DNA from: Nitrospirota bacterium
Lineage (GTDB): Bacteria > Nitrospirota > Nitrospiria > Nitrospirales > UBA8639
DNA length: 64,000 nt
Reading direction: 5' to 3'
NCBI GenBank assembly: GCA_003695915.1
Contig: RFGF01000022.1
Location: forward strand, 90,239 to 154,238
The notes beneath the pieces are model-generated. The model was not told where the DNA came from. It saw nothing but the letters and a program-made list of their open reading frames with translations, and did not search any database. This document shows, one piece after another, positions 1 through 9,029 of this stretch (its first letter is position 1; the number at the start of each line of letters is the position of its first letter). Position numbers and translations under genes: made by a program.

Positions 1-1
1 C

Positions 2-526
2 CTCGGCTACGGGCCGGCAGACCCGGCGCGCGTCGTGGCCTGCACCGATCAGCGGGTGACCGTGCTTGGCTATGGTGTGCTCCGTGACGGCGAGGCCCAC
101 GAATACCGTTTGCCGCTGCCGCCCAGCCTTTCGGCCCGCACGGAGCGACGCCGCCTGACCGTGACGCTGGCCTGGCTCACCCAGGTCAAACCATCACGCT
201 GGGGTTACCGCGTCGCCCACCTCTGGTTCGACGCGCAGAACAACCTTGCACCAACGCGTTACGATGCTGACTGGCGAGCAACAACGCGCGGCACGCTCCA
301 GCATGAGGTGCTCGAAGGACATAAGGCAGAGCCGTTTCACGACGGCGACGCGATCATCCTCAAGATCAATTGCCGCGCGGATGCAAGTGAAATCGAGGAG
401 CCCGTTCGATACGGCTTGGCGGTTACCCTTGAGGTGGCGGAGGGCGTTTCGTTAGCGATCTATAAGGAAGTGCGGGACCGGCTTCGAATCCCGGTTCGCG
501 TTGCCGCGCGTGAGGGCACACCATGA
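2..526 (+). CDS. C-terminal part of a subtilisin-like (S8) peptidase, 5' end off window
   Basis: The reading frame is open from the first bases, so this is the tail of a longer gene. About 174 residues are visible, with the stretch around LGYGPADPARV followed by a beta-rich segment (RRLTVTLAWLTQVKPSRWGY). This resembles the C-terminal domain of S8 family peptidases found in type I restriction-modification and defence loci; the catalytic Asp/His/Ser region would lie upstream and is not seen. Its stop overlaps the hsdS start (ATGA at 523-526), which shows translational coupling with the restriction genes. The family call rests on remembered similarity of the C-terminal domain only, so it is moderate. 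Confidence 0.45.
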   Translation, partial: LGYGPADPARVVACTDQRVTVLGYGVLRDGEAHEYRLPLPPSLSARTERRRLTVTLAWLTQVKPSRWGYRVAHLWFDAQNNLAPTRYDADWRATTRGTLQHEVLEGHKAEPFHDGDAIILKINCRADASEIEEPVRYGLAVTLEVAEGVSLAIYKEVRDRLRIPVRVAAREGTP

Positions 527-1995
527 TCAGTGAGCTCAAGCCCTATCCCGAATACAAGGACTCCGGCGTCGAGTGGTTGGGCAAGGTGCCGGCGCATTGG
601 GAGGTGCTTCTGCTCGGCCGTCTTGGCCGCCTCTTCAAAGGCAATGGTGGCAACAAGGAGGACGAAGTCACCGAGGGGATCCCGTGTGTCCGATATGGGG
701 ATCTCTACACACGGCACGAGTACTTCATTCGCCGGGCGAAGGCCTGCATCGCTCCGGAACGCGCGAAGGATTACACCGCGCTTCGGTACGGCGATGTGCT
801 GTTCGCGGCAAGTGGGGAAACGATCGATGAGATTGGCAGGTCCGCGGTAAACCTCTTGGAAGGAGATGCACGCTGCGGCGGCGACGTGTTGGTGTTGCGG
901 CCAACATCGGAAGCCGTTCCCGAGTTCCTCGGTTACGCCAGCGATAGTCCCGCGTCGAGAGCACAAAAGGCACGCATGGGCCGCGGGTTCACGGTGGTGC
1001 ACATCTATGCCAGCCAGTTGAAGCGGCTTGTCCTGCCCCTCCCACCCCTGCCTGAACAAACCGCCATCGTGCGGTTCCTAGACTACGTGGACCGGCGGGT
1101 GCGGCGGGTGATCCGGGCGCGGCAGCGGTTGGTCAAACTGCTGGAGGAGTACAAGCAGGCGCTCATCCACCAGGCCGTCACCGGCCGCATCGACGTCCGC
1201 ACCGGCCAGCCCTACCCCGAATACAAACACTCCGGCGTCGAATGGCTGGGCCAGGTGCCGGCGCATTGGGAGGTCAAGCCGATTGGGGCGTTCTGTCCCT
1301 ATATCTCCTATGGATTCACCAATCCGATGCCGACATCCGACGAAGGGCCTTACCTGCTCACGGCAAATGACATCGGGGAAGGGGTAATTCGTTACGAGAC
1401 AGCTCGGCACACAACGCAGACGGCCTTTGACCAACTCTTGACTCAAAAGAGCCGCCCCAAGCCAGGTGATGTGCTGGTGACGAAAGACGGGACTCTTGGG
1501 AGGGTCGCGGTAGCCGACGAAAGGCCTGTATGTATCAATCAGTCCGTTGCGCTGCTCAGGGTGAATTCAAGCGAGATGTTCCCGCAGTTTCTGGCTACTA
1601 TCCTAGAGGGACCTTTGTATCAAGAGAGGATGGAATTCGAAGCTGGCGGCACGACCATCAAGCACATATATATTACACGCTTGGCAAAGATGAGGCTCGC
1701 TTACCCATCCAAAGGTTAACAAACCGCCATCGTCGAATACCTCGACGCGCAGACCGGGAAGATCGACCGCGCTGCCGAAGCCGCCCGCCGCGAGATCGAC
1801 CTGCTCGAAGAATTCCGAACCCGCCTGATTGCGGACGTGGTCACCGGCAAGCTGGACGTGCGCGAGGCCGCGGCAAGGCTCCCTGATGAACCACCCGAGG
1901 ACGATGCCGAAATACTCACTGAGGAAACGGCTGAGGAGGGAGAACCGACAATTGCGGAAGAAGGAAATGAGATTGCTTTGGAAGAGCCTGTCTGA
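523..1995 (+). pseudogene. hsdS: Type I restriction specificity subunit HsdS, interrupted by in-frame TAA
   Basis: HsdS reads the DNA target for a type I restriction-modification complex. The frame shows a first target-recognition domain opened by SGVEWLGKVPAHWEV, a conserved helix region (PPLPEQTAIVRFLDYVDRR), a second copy of the opening motif (SGVEWLGQVPAHWEV) and a second recognition domain. A TAA at 1717-1719 then ends the frame after 398 residues. Translation continues in the same frame with QTAIVEYLDAQTGKID and a full second conserved helix region, ending at TGA 1993-1995. The first repeat has Glu at the stop position, so GAA to TAA is the simplest origin. The product would lack the distal helical region that contacts HsdM. 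hsdM is not in the window. An assembly error is possible. Confidence 0.85.
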
Positions 1996-2060
1996 CCTTG
2001 AAAGGCTGCTCCTTGCAGGCCACTCGTTCAGCATACTACCCTTTTTAGCAGAGGGATGAC

Positions 2061-2519
2061 ATGCCTTTGAGCGACAACGATTTCGAGACTCTTTTGAACG
2101 ATTCCAGCAAATGTATCAACGGCAACATCGAATGGCGCGCCGATGAAGATCAATCCTCCTGTGTGGAATTCCGGGTAGAGGTAGAATCCGAAACAGGGTG
2201 GCCGCTGTTTGTCCGTGGGAGCTTCAATCCCAGAATTCCGGCGCTGTCATAGGTCCTAATCCTCAAAACCGAAGGACGCATCTATGCCCTCGACCTCGGC
2301 AAGGATCACCACAATCCGGACTGTTCTCAAGTCGGGGAATGTCACAAACATCGCTGGTCTGAACAATTGCGAGACAAACAAGCCTATGCACCTTCGGACA
2401 TTACGGATCCGGCAAGCCGGCCGGTCGTCGTCTGGGAACAGTTTTGCCGGGAGGCACACATTCACCATGACGGTCGTCTGGTACCACCACCTCCCTATAC
2501 CGAGGAGCTCTTTTTATGA
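2061..2519 (+). pseudogene. DUF6978-like protein, interrupted by in-frame TAG
   Basis: An ORF starting at 2061 gives MPLSDNDFETLL and stops at TAG 2250-2252 after 63 residues. The same frame then reads VLILKTEGRIYALDLGKDHH and stays open to the TGA at 2517-2519, about 150 codons in all. The join falls inside what looks like one continuous beta-rich domain, so this is one gene with a point nonsense mutation. The second half, with GRIYALDLGKDHHNP and HKHRW, resembles a small conserved protein (DUF6978) that commonly sits before a DUF1828 gene. The ATGA overlap with the next gene supports that pairing. The function of the family is unknown. Confidence 0.6.
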
Positions 2520-3295
2520 ATGCCGCCACCATATGCGAAGATCTGAAGCGAGGATTGGGAGCACTGTTCGTCTGTGAGCCTCATGGCCGGTATATTCGCA
2601 TTCGCACACCCTATCTGTATCCGGATGGGGATATCATCGACCTCTTTCTCAAAGAGGAAGGCGATATCACGTTCGTGACCGATCTTGGTGAAACGACGCG
2701 TTGGTTGCGCATGCAGACCCTTTCCTTCAAACGCTCTCCAAAACAGCGGGCACTGATCGAAGATATCTGCCTCAATCATGGGGTCGAGCTGTATAAAGGC
2801 ATGGTCGTGGCGCGGCAACGTCACGGCGACTCGCTTGCTGCCGTCGTGCAACGCGTGAGTCAGGCCTGTCTGCGCATCTACGACTTGTGGTTCACGTTCA
2901 AAACGCGCGCCATCGAATCGGTGACCGATGAAGTCGCGGATTTTCTCTCCGAACGACATTTTGATTTTGAGCGGAATGTCAAACTAGCTGGACGTTCCGG
3001 GCGGACTTGGCGGGTGGACTTTCATGTCATGTCTATCAGGCGCGGCTCGCTCGTGTATGTCCTGAGCACGGGCAACCGCTCAGCGGCGCGATCTGTTGCC
3101 GAGCACGTTCTTGCGGCATGGTACGATCTCAACCATCTTGCCGTCGGCCCTGAAGCCCTGCGCTTTATCAGTCTTTTTGATGATACGCTCGATGTCTGGA
3201 CGGCTGAGGACTTTAAATTGGTAGAAAGGCTCTCCACGATTGCACGGTGGTCTCAGCCGGACGAATTTGCCGACTTGCTAAAAGAGGCTGCCTAA
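2516..3295 (+). CDS. DUF1828/DUF1829 domain protein
   Basis: This 259-residue protein begins at an ATG that overlaps the stop of the preceding gene by ATGA. The N-terminal third, with RIRTPYLYPDGDIIDLF and TDLGETTRWLRMQT, matches the DUF1828 family. The C-terminal part, with RSGRTWRVDF and SLFDDTLDVW, matches DUF1829. No signal peptide or membrane segment is seen, so it is cytosolic. Its biochemical role is not established. Its place between hsdS and hsdR suggests an accessory gene of the restriction locus, perhaps toxin-antitoxin-like or a separate defence pair, but that is inference. The frame is intact although its partner upstream is broken. Confidence 0.7.
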   Translation: MNAATICEDLKRGLGALFVCEPHGRYIRIRTPYLYPDGDIIDLFLKEEGDITFVTDLGETTRWLRMQTLSFKRSPKQRALIEDICLNHGVELYKGMVVARQRHGDSLAAVVQRVSQACLRIYDLWFTFKTRAIESVTDEVADFLSERHFDFERNVKLAGRSGRTWRVDFHVMSIRRGSLVYVLSTGNRSAARSVAEHVLAAWYDLNHLAVGPEALRFISLFDDTLDVWTAEDFKLVERLSTIARWSQPDEFADLLKEAA

Positions 3296-3307
3296 GTATC
3301 TTGCGCC

Positions 3308-6300
3308 ATGCCAACCGATTTGTCAGAAAAAGGGTTGGAAACGCTCATCTGCCGCGCCTTGACTGGAACGGATTGTCTGCCACAGCCACCTCCGCCTGCC
3401 CCGGTGAGCGCCGAAGCACAACCTCTCGGAGTCCCTCCCATGATTGTCCAGCCTCCTGTTCCTCGTTACGAGGGAGCGTCCGGTGCCACCGCTGCGGCAC
3501 GCGCCGTGGGCTGGATTCCCGGCGACCCGGTTGATTACGACCGTGAGTACTGCGTCGATCTCGCCCAGCTCACGGCTTTCCTGCGCGAAACCCAGCCCGA
3601 AGTGGCCGAGGCGCTGGCACTCGGTGAGGACGGCCCGACGCGGCGCAAGTTTCTCTCGCGGCTTCAGGGAGAGATCAGCAAGCGCGGCACGATCGACGTG
3701 CTGCGCCACGGCATCAAGCACGGGCCGTACCACCTCGATCTGTTCTACGGCACGCCATCATCCGGCAACCCGAAGGCAGCCGAGCGCTTTGCCGCCAACC
3801 GCTTCAGCGTAACGCGCCAACTCCGCTACTCGCGCGACGAGACCCAACGCGCCCTCGATCTCGCCCTGTTCATCAACGGCTTGCCGGTGGCCACCTTCGA
3901 GCTCAAGAACAGCCTGACCAAGCAGACCGTTGCCGATGCGGTCGAACAGTACAAACGCGATCGCGATCCACGCGAAAAGCTCTTCGAGTTCGGCCGTTGC
4001 ATAGTCCATTTCGCCGTGGATGATCATGAAGTGCGCTTCTGTACGCATCTCAAAGGCAAGGCTTCGTGGTTTTTGCCCTTCAACCAGGGCTGGAACGACG
4101 GCGCCGGCAACCCGCCGAACCCTAACGGCCTCAAGACCGACTACCTTTGGAAGCGCATCCTCACCCGCGCGGGCCTGACCGATATCCTCGAGAACTACGC
4201 CCAGATCGTCGTCGAGAAGGACCTGCGTACGGGCAAGAAAAGCGCCAAGCAAATCTGGCCGCGCTATCACCAGCTCGATGTGGTGAGGAAGCTCCTGGCC
4301 GATGCCGCGGAGCACGGCGCGGGACGGCGCTATCTGATCCAGCACTCGGCGGGCAGCGGCAAATCCAACTCGATTGCGTGGCTGTCGCATCAGCTCATCG
4401 GGCTCACCAGGGAGGACGCGCCGGTCTTCGACTCGATCATCGTCGTCACCGACCGACGAATCCTCGATCAGCAGATCCGAGACACGATCAAGCAGTTCGC
4501 TCAGGTCGGCTCGACGGTGGGCCATGCCGAGCGCTCGGGAGACCTGCGCCGCTTCCTGGCCGAGGGCAAGAAGATCATCATCTCGACGGTGCAGAAGTTC
4601 CCATTCATCCTCGACGAGATCGGCAGCGAACACGCTGGCCGGCGCTTCGCCATCATCATCGACGAAGCGCATTCGAGCCAGGGCGGCCGCACCACGGCCA
4701 AGATGCACCAGGCGCTCGCGGGCGGGCACGAGGGTGACGAGGACGAGACCCTCGAGGACAAGATCAACCGCTTGATCGAGGCGAAGAAGCTCCTTCCCAA
4801 TGCGAGCTACTTCGCGTTTACCGCGACGCCCAAAAACAAGACGCTCGAGCTCTTCGGCGAGCCGGTGCCACAACCAGACGGCACCGTCAAGCACCGGCCG
4901 TTCCACAGCTACACGATGAAGCAAGCGATCGAGGAAGGATTCATCCTCGATGTGCTCGCCCACTACACGCCGGTCGAAAGCTACTACAAACTCGTTAAGA
5001 AAATCGAAGACGACCCGGAGTTCGACGTCAAAAAGGCGCAGAAGAAACTGCGGCGCTACGTCGAGAGCCACGACCATGCGATCCGACTCAAGGCCGAGAT
5101 CATGGTCGATCACTTCCACGAGCAGGTGACTGCGAAGAACAAGATCGGCGGCGAAGCGCGAGCGATGATCGTCACGAGCGGCATCGAGCGCGCGATCCAG
5201 TACTACCATGCCTTCCGCGATTACCTGCGCGAGCGCAAGAGTCCGTATCGGGCCATCGTCGCTTTCTCCGGCGAGCACGAGTACGGCGGCGAGAAGGTGA
5301 CCGAGGCGTCACTCAACGGCTTCCCGTCCAACGCAATTGCCGACAAGATCCGCGAGGACCCGTACCGGTTCCTGATCTGTGCCGATAAGTTCCAGACCGG
5401 ATACGACGAGCCGCTGCTGCACACGATGTACGTGGATAAGCCGCTTTCGGGTGTCAAGGCGGTGCAGACCTTGTCGCGACTCAACCGCGCGCACCCCAAG
5501 AAGCACGACGTCTTGGTGATGGACTTCCAAAACGACGTCGAGACGATCCGCAAGGCCTTCGAGCCGTACTACCGTACGACCATCCTCGCCGAGGAGACCG
5601 ACCCCGACAAGCTTCACGACCTCAAGGCTGCGCTCGATGGTTACCAGGTCTACGCGCCCGAGCAGGTGTGCGAGCTCGTGCGCCTGTACCTAGACGGCGC
5701 GGACCGCGACCGGCTCGATCCCATCCTGGATGCCTGCGTAGCCGTTTACCGCGAGGCGCTCGACGAGGATGGGCAGGTCGACTTCAAGGGCAAGGCCAAG
5801 GCGTTCCTGCGCACGTACGGCTTCCTGTCTCAGGTCCTGCCGTACACGAATGCCGAATGGGAAAAGCTCTCGGTCTTCCTGACCTTCCTGGTGCCGAAGC
5901 TACCGGCACCCAAAGAGGAGGACCTGTCCCGAGGCATTCTCGAGGCCATCGACATGGACAGTTATCGTGTGGAAAAGCGCGCGGCCGTCAAAATCTCGCT
6001 GGCTGACCAGGAAGGAGAGATCGAGCCGGTACCGACCGCGGGCGGGGGCCACAAGCCCGAGCCCGAGCTGGATCGTCTGTCCAACATCATCAAAGCCTTC
6101 AATGACCAGTTCGGAAACATCGAATGGACGGATCGAGATCGTGTACATCGCCTCATTACTCAGGAAATCCCGGGCCGTGTGGCGGCGGACGAAGCCTATC
6201 AGAATGCTGTGATGAACTCGGATAAACAAAATGCACGCATCGAGCACGATAGAGCACTCGGACGTGTGATGATTGCATTGCTGCAAGACGACACGGAGCT

Positions 6301-6394
6301 CTTCAAGCAGTATAGTGACAACGAGGGCTTCCGCCACTGGTTGAGCGAAACCATTTTTACTCTCACCTATCCTGAAAAGCAGCGCAGTGCGTGA
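3308..6394 (+). CDS. hsdR: Type I restriction enzyme R subunit HsdR
   Basis: HsdR is the translocase/nuclease subunit of a type I restriction system. The 1028-residue frame has the PD-(D/E)xK nuclease core near residues 183-201 (DLALFINGLP, then FELKN). A superfamily 2 motor follows: Walker A AGSGKS near 348-353, DEAH at 452-455 and FTATPK near 505. The helicase C-terminal part carries QTLSRLNRAHP. The first 70 or so residues are proline-rich and may be poorly ordered. The gene starts 12 bases after the DUF1829 gene and has no strong Shine-Dalgarno, in keeping with coupling. It is full length and uninterrupted, in contrast to the broken hsdS, so restriction activity depends on whether another S subunit exists. 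Confidence 0.95.
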   Translation: MPTDLSEKGLETLICRALTGTDCLPQPPPPAPVSAEAQPLGVPPMIVQPPVPRYEGASGATAAARAVGWIPGDPVDYDREYCVDLAQLTAFLRETQPEVAEALALGEDGPTRRKFLSRLQGEISKRGTIDVLRHGIKHGPYHLDLFYGTPSSGNPKAAERFAANRFSVTRQLRYSRDETQRALDLALFINGLPVATFELKNSLTKQTVADAVEQYKRDRDPREKLFEFGRCIVHFAVDDHEVRFCTHLKGKASWFLPFNQGWNDGAGNPPNPNGLKTDYLWKRILTRAGLTDILENYAQIVVEKDLRTGKKSAKQIWPRYHQLDVVRKLLADAAEHGAGRRYLIQHSAGSGKSNSIAWLSHQLIGLTREDAPVFDSIIVVTDRRILDQQIRDTIKQFAQVGSTVGHAERSGDLRRFLAEGKKIIISTVQKFPFILDEIGSEHAGRRFAIIIDEAHSSQGGRTTAKMHQALAGGHEGDEDETLEDKINRLIEAKKLLPNASYFAFTATPKNKTLELFGEPVPQPDGTVKHRPFHSYTMKQAIEEGFILDVLAHYTPVESYYKLVKKIEDDPEFDVKKAQKKLRRYVESHDHAIRLKAEIMVDHFHEQVTAKNKIGGEARAMIVTSGIERAIQYYHAFRDYLRERKSPYRAIVAFSGEHEYGGEKVTEASLNGFPSNAIADKIREDPYRFLICADKFQTGYDEPLLHTMYVDKPLSGVKAVQTLSRLNRAHPKKHDVLVMDFQNDVETIRKAFEPYYRTTILAEETDPDKLHDLKAALDGYQVYAPEQVCELVRLYLDGADRDRLDPILDACVAVYREALDEDGQVDFKGKAKAFLRTYGFLSQVLPYTNAEWEKLSVFLTFLVPKLPAPKEEDLSRGILEAIDMDSYRVEKRAAVKISLADQEGEIEPVPTAGGGHKPEPELDRLSNIIKAFNDQFGNIEWTDRDRVHRLITQEIPGRVAADEAYQNAVMNSDKQNARIEHDRALGRVMIALLQDDTELFKQYSDNEGFRHWLSETIFTLTYPEKQRSA

Positions 6395-6787
6395 TCTTTT
6401 GCTGTGGATCAGAAACTTTTTCATTTAGAGTTTCTGCGCTTATACCATTCTGCCAAACCGCACGCGGCGATAGCGGTCTTTTCGCACCTCATGTTTCGCT
6501 GTTCTTTTTAGGTCCTCCGATATCTCTCCTTCCGTGTGTCGATGCTTTGCCTGCTCGATCGACCGCGGCCAGAGGGCGCGCAACCTATGCTTGCTCGTCT
6601 ATGCTTGAGGCGGTTTGCTGATCCTCCACCGTGTGCCTACCTCGCCAGCATTCCCACTCATACTTGCTCGGTGATGAATAGCGTGTCATGATCGAATCAA
6701 CACGCATGCGCAAGGTTGGAACGGGGAATGGCACGACGACCTGCTCATTATGCCATGCTCGAAGGAACAGCCCAGGATTCTTGAAAT
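6395..6787. other. Gene-free stretch after the restriction operon
   Basis: No convincing ORF on either strand. A weak inverted repeat, CAGAAAC and GTTTCTG with an AT-rich loop (about 6410-6436), lies just after hsdR and could end that transcript. The remainder holds nothing I recognise and may be the junction of the accessory restriction block with the core chromosome. Confidence 0.4.
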
Positions 6788-7282
6788 ATGTCGGTTCTTG
6801 AAACAGCCAGGCAGTTTGCCATCGCGGCGCACGGCGCGCAGCGCTACGGCGACCAGCCGTATATCCTCCATCTGGATGCCGTGGCTCGACTGGCCGAACC
6901 CTACGGAGAAGAGGCGGTCATTTTGGCCTATCTGCACGATGTGCTCGAAGACACGCCGGTCACGGAGGCGGCGATCCGCCAAGCGTTCGGAGACTTCGTG
7001 GCCGACTGCGTGGCCATCCTCACGGACGAGCCCGGAGCGGATCGCCGGGAACGCAAATTTCTGACCTACGCCAAAATGGCCGATATCGAAAACCGGCTCG
7101 CCCTGGCCCTGATTGTGAAAGTGTGCGATCGGCTCGCCAATGTCCGGGCCTGTGTGAGGGAAGGGGACCGGATGCGATTCGAGCGGTATCGCCAGGAACA
7201 TCCGGCCTTCCATACCGCCGTCTATCGTGCAGGCCTGTGCGACGACTTGTGGGCCGAACTCGACCGGCTGCTCGGGGTGTGA
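6788..7282 (+). CDS. Small HD-domain hydrolase, SpoT/MESH1-like
   Basis: The 164-residue protein has the HD phosphohydrolase layout of the RelA/SpoT hydrolase domain: a His in YILHLDAVARL, the paired His-Asp in AYLHDVLEDT (about residues 51-60), and the downstream KVCDRLANVR that corresponds to the KLADRLHNMR motif of SpoT. There is no synthetase, TGS or ACT domain, so it is a stand-alone small hydrolase; (p)ppGpp hydrolysis is the likeliest reaction but other nucleotide substrates are possible. It is cytosolic and monocistronic. The next gene is convergent. Confidence 0.75.
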   Translation: MSVLETARQFAIAAHGAQRYGDQPYILHLDAVARLAEPYGEEAVILAYLHDVLEDTPVTEAAIRQAFGDFVADCVAILTDEPGADRRERKFLTYAKMADIENRLALALIVKVCDRLANVRACVREGDRMRFERYRQEHPAFHTAVYRAGLCDDLWAELDRLLGV

Positions 7283-7362
7283 GCCCCAGCCTGTAAGGAG
7301 GTCGACAGCGCCGGCATTCTTCGACACCGCAGCCTTGGCGACCATCGGCCAGAACTCGACCA

Positions 7363-8949
7363 TCACGGATCGAGCGTTGCCAGCGAGGGATTCCGGCCGC
7401 GCTCGTCGATCGGCGTCGTCGCTACCCGAGGTTTGGGTGCCCGGGTTTTCGCGCGGTGCATTTTGTCCCGCGTGTGATAGGGGAGGATGCCGCTCAACAC
7501 CTCACCGAGCTGGTCACACGGCACGTCCTCCAGCAGTTTGAGGGCCGGCTTGGGATCCGGACCCGACCGGCCTCCGACGTAGACATCGACTGCCTCGATG
7601 ATCTCGCCCCGCCGTTTGACCTTTTTCCCGATCAACCCCACGTCGGCCACGAGATGGTTCCCGCATCCCGACGGACACCCTGACCAGTGCATGGTAATCG
7701 GCTTGATCTCGGTGCCCACTTTTTCCTCCAGCACCGCCGCCGTTTTTAGCGCCTGCGACTTGGTTTCGATCACAGCCAAGTTACAGTAATCGTTGCCGAC
7801 ACAGCTTACGAGCCCTTTCTGCACCGGAGAAGGATTGTAGGCAAAGCGTGTAACGAGCGGCTCTTCGGCCAAATCGCCGATCATTTTGTCAGGGATGTTG
7901 GGAAGGATCACACCCTGATTCACCGTGAACCGAAGCTCGTGGCTCCCGTAGCGATCGGCTAGATCGCAGATGGCGATGAGATCGTCGGCTGTGATTCGCC
8001 CGACCGGAATTTTCAGTCCTACGTAATTCATCCCCGGCTGTTTCTGCCGGTAAATCCCGATATGATCGTTGACCGTCGTTTTGCGCGCATCGCGGCCGGC
8101 ACGGGTGAGTGAGCGTCCCACTCGACTTTCCAAGGCGACGCGAAATTGTTCTTCGCCCCATTCATCGAGCAAAAACGCCAGACGCGACGTCGTTCGGGAC
8201 TCCCGGTTGCCGTAATCCCTGAACAATTGCACCACCGCACAGGCCACTTCCACCACTTCATGCGCTCGAACGAAGATATCCAAGGGTGTTGCGATCCGAT
8301 ATCCGCCGGAGCCCAATTTCCCGCCGGCCAAGACATTCCAGCCGTGTTCGACGCCCTCGTCCGTTTCCATTGTCGCGGGGACGAAGGCGAGATCCTGCGT
8401 TTCCAAATGCAGGCAATTCTCCACACAGCCGGTGATGGCGAGATTGAACTTGCGCGGGAGATTCGAATAGGCCCGCGTGCCGACCAGTCGCTCCGTCAGC
8501 TTGCGGACCAATGGCGTGGCATCGAAAAGTTCCGTGGTCGTCAATCCGGCGACGGGGCAGGTCATAATGTTCCGCACATTGTCCATCCCTGTCTGGAGCG
8601 AACAGAGGCCAACTTCGTCCATGCGCCGAAAAACCTCGGGCACATCCTCGATGCGGAGATGGCGAAGTTGGATTTGCTGCCGGGTGGTGATGTCGAGCAG
8701 CCCGTTGCCGTACTGCTTGCCGAGTTCGGCCAGCCGTTTGACCTGCTCCAGCGACGCGCGCCCGCCGGAAATCCGCACCCGGATCATAAAGAAGCCCGGT
8801 GTCGGGTTGCGGAGAAACAGGCCGTACCATTTCAACCGTTGGACATCGTCATCGCTGATATGCTGCCAGCCCTCTTTGGCGAATCGGTCGATAGAGTCGC
8901 GAATATCCAATCCGTCTTTTTCCGCTTTCAACACTTCCACTTTGTTCAT
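7363..8949 (-). CDS. nirA: Ferredoxin-type nitrite reductase NirA (siroheme, 4Fe-4S)
   Basis: NirA reduces nitrite to ammonium for assimilation using six electrons from ferredoxin. The start at 8949 (MNKVEVLKAE) follows an AAAGGAG; the open frame runs about 200 codons further upstream but that extension is not conserved-looking and overlaps the transporter gene, so it was rejected. The 528-residue product has two ferredoxin-like half-domains and the siroheme/4Fe-4S cysteines C383, C389 (CVGNDYC) and C425, C429 (CPSGC). An assimilatory sulfite reductase is the alternative. The neighbouring nitrite channel, sharing the same transcript 80 bases upstream, favours nitrite. The C-terminal 30 residues are basic and low in complexity. 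Confidence 0.88.
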   Translation of the reverse strand: MNKVEVLKAEKDGLDIRDSIDRFAKEGWQHISDDDVQRLKWYGLFLRNPTPGFFMIRVRISGGRASLEQVKRLAELGKQYGNGLLDITTRQQIQLRHLRIEDVPEVFRRMDEVGLCSLQTGMDNVRNIMTCPVAGLTTTELFDATPLVRKLTERLVGTRAYSNLPRKFNLAITGCVENCLHLETQDLAFVPATMETDEGVEHGWNVLAGGKLGSGGYRIATPLDIFVRAHEVVEVACAVVQLFRDYGNRESRTTSRLAFLLDEWGEEQFRVALESRVGRSLTRAGRDARKTTVNDHIGIYRQKQPGMNYVGLKIPVGRITADDLIAICDLADRYGSHELRFTVNQGVILPNIPDKMIGDLAEEPLVTRFAYNPSPVQKGLVSCVGNDYCNLAVIETKSQALKTAAVLEEKVGTEIKPITMHWSGCPSGCGNHLVADVGLIGKKVKRRGEIIEAVDVYVGGRSGPDPKPALKLLEDVPCDQLGEVLSGILPYHTRDKMHRAKTRAPKPRVATTPIDERGRNPSLATLDP

Positions 8950-9029
8950 GTCTCGCTCGATACTCCTTTCTTCTATTATTCTTCTATTCTTGCCTTCTGT
9001 CGGTTTGCTCTCTCCTCGATATCGTGACG

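Noticed and set aside
3758..5278. 506-codon ORF antisense to hsdR
   Set aside because: It is a shadow of a GC-rich coding frame; its translation is repetitive in Leu, Val and Asp and matches no fold, while the plus strand is a clear HsdR.
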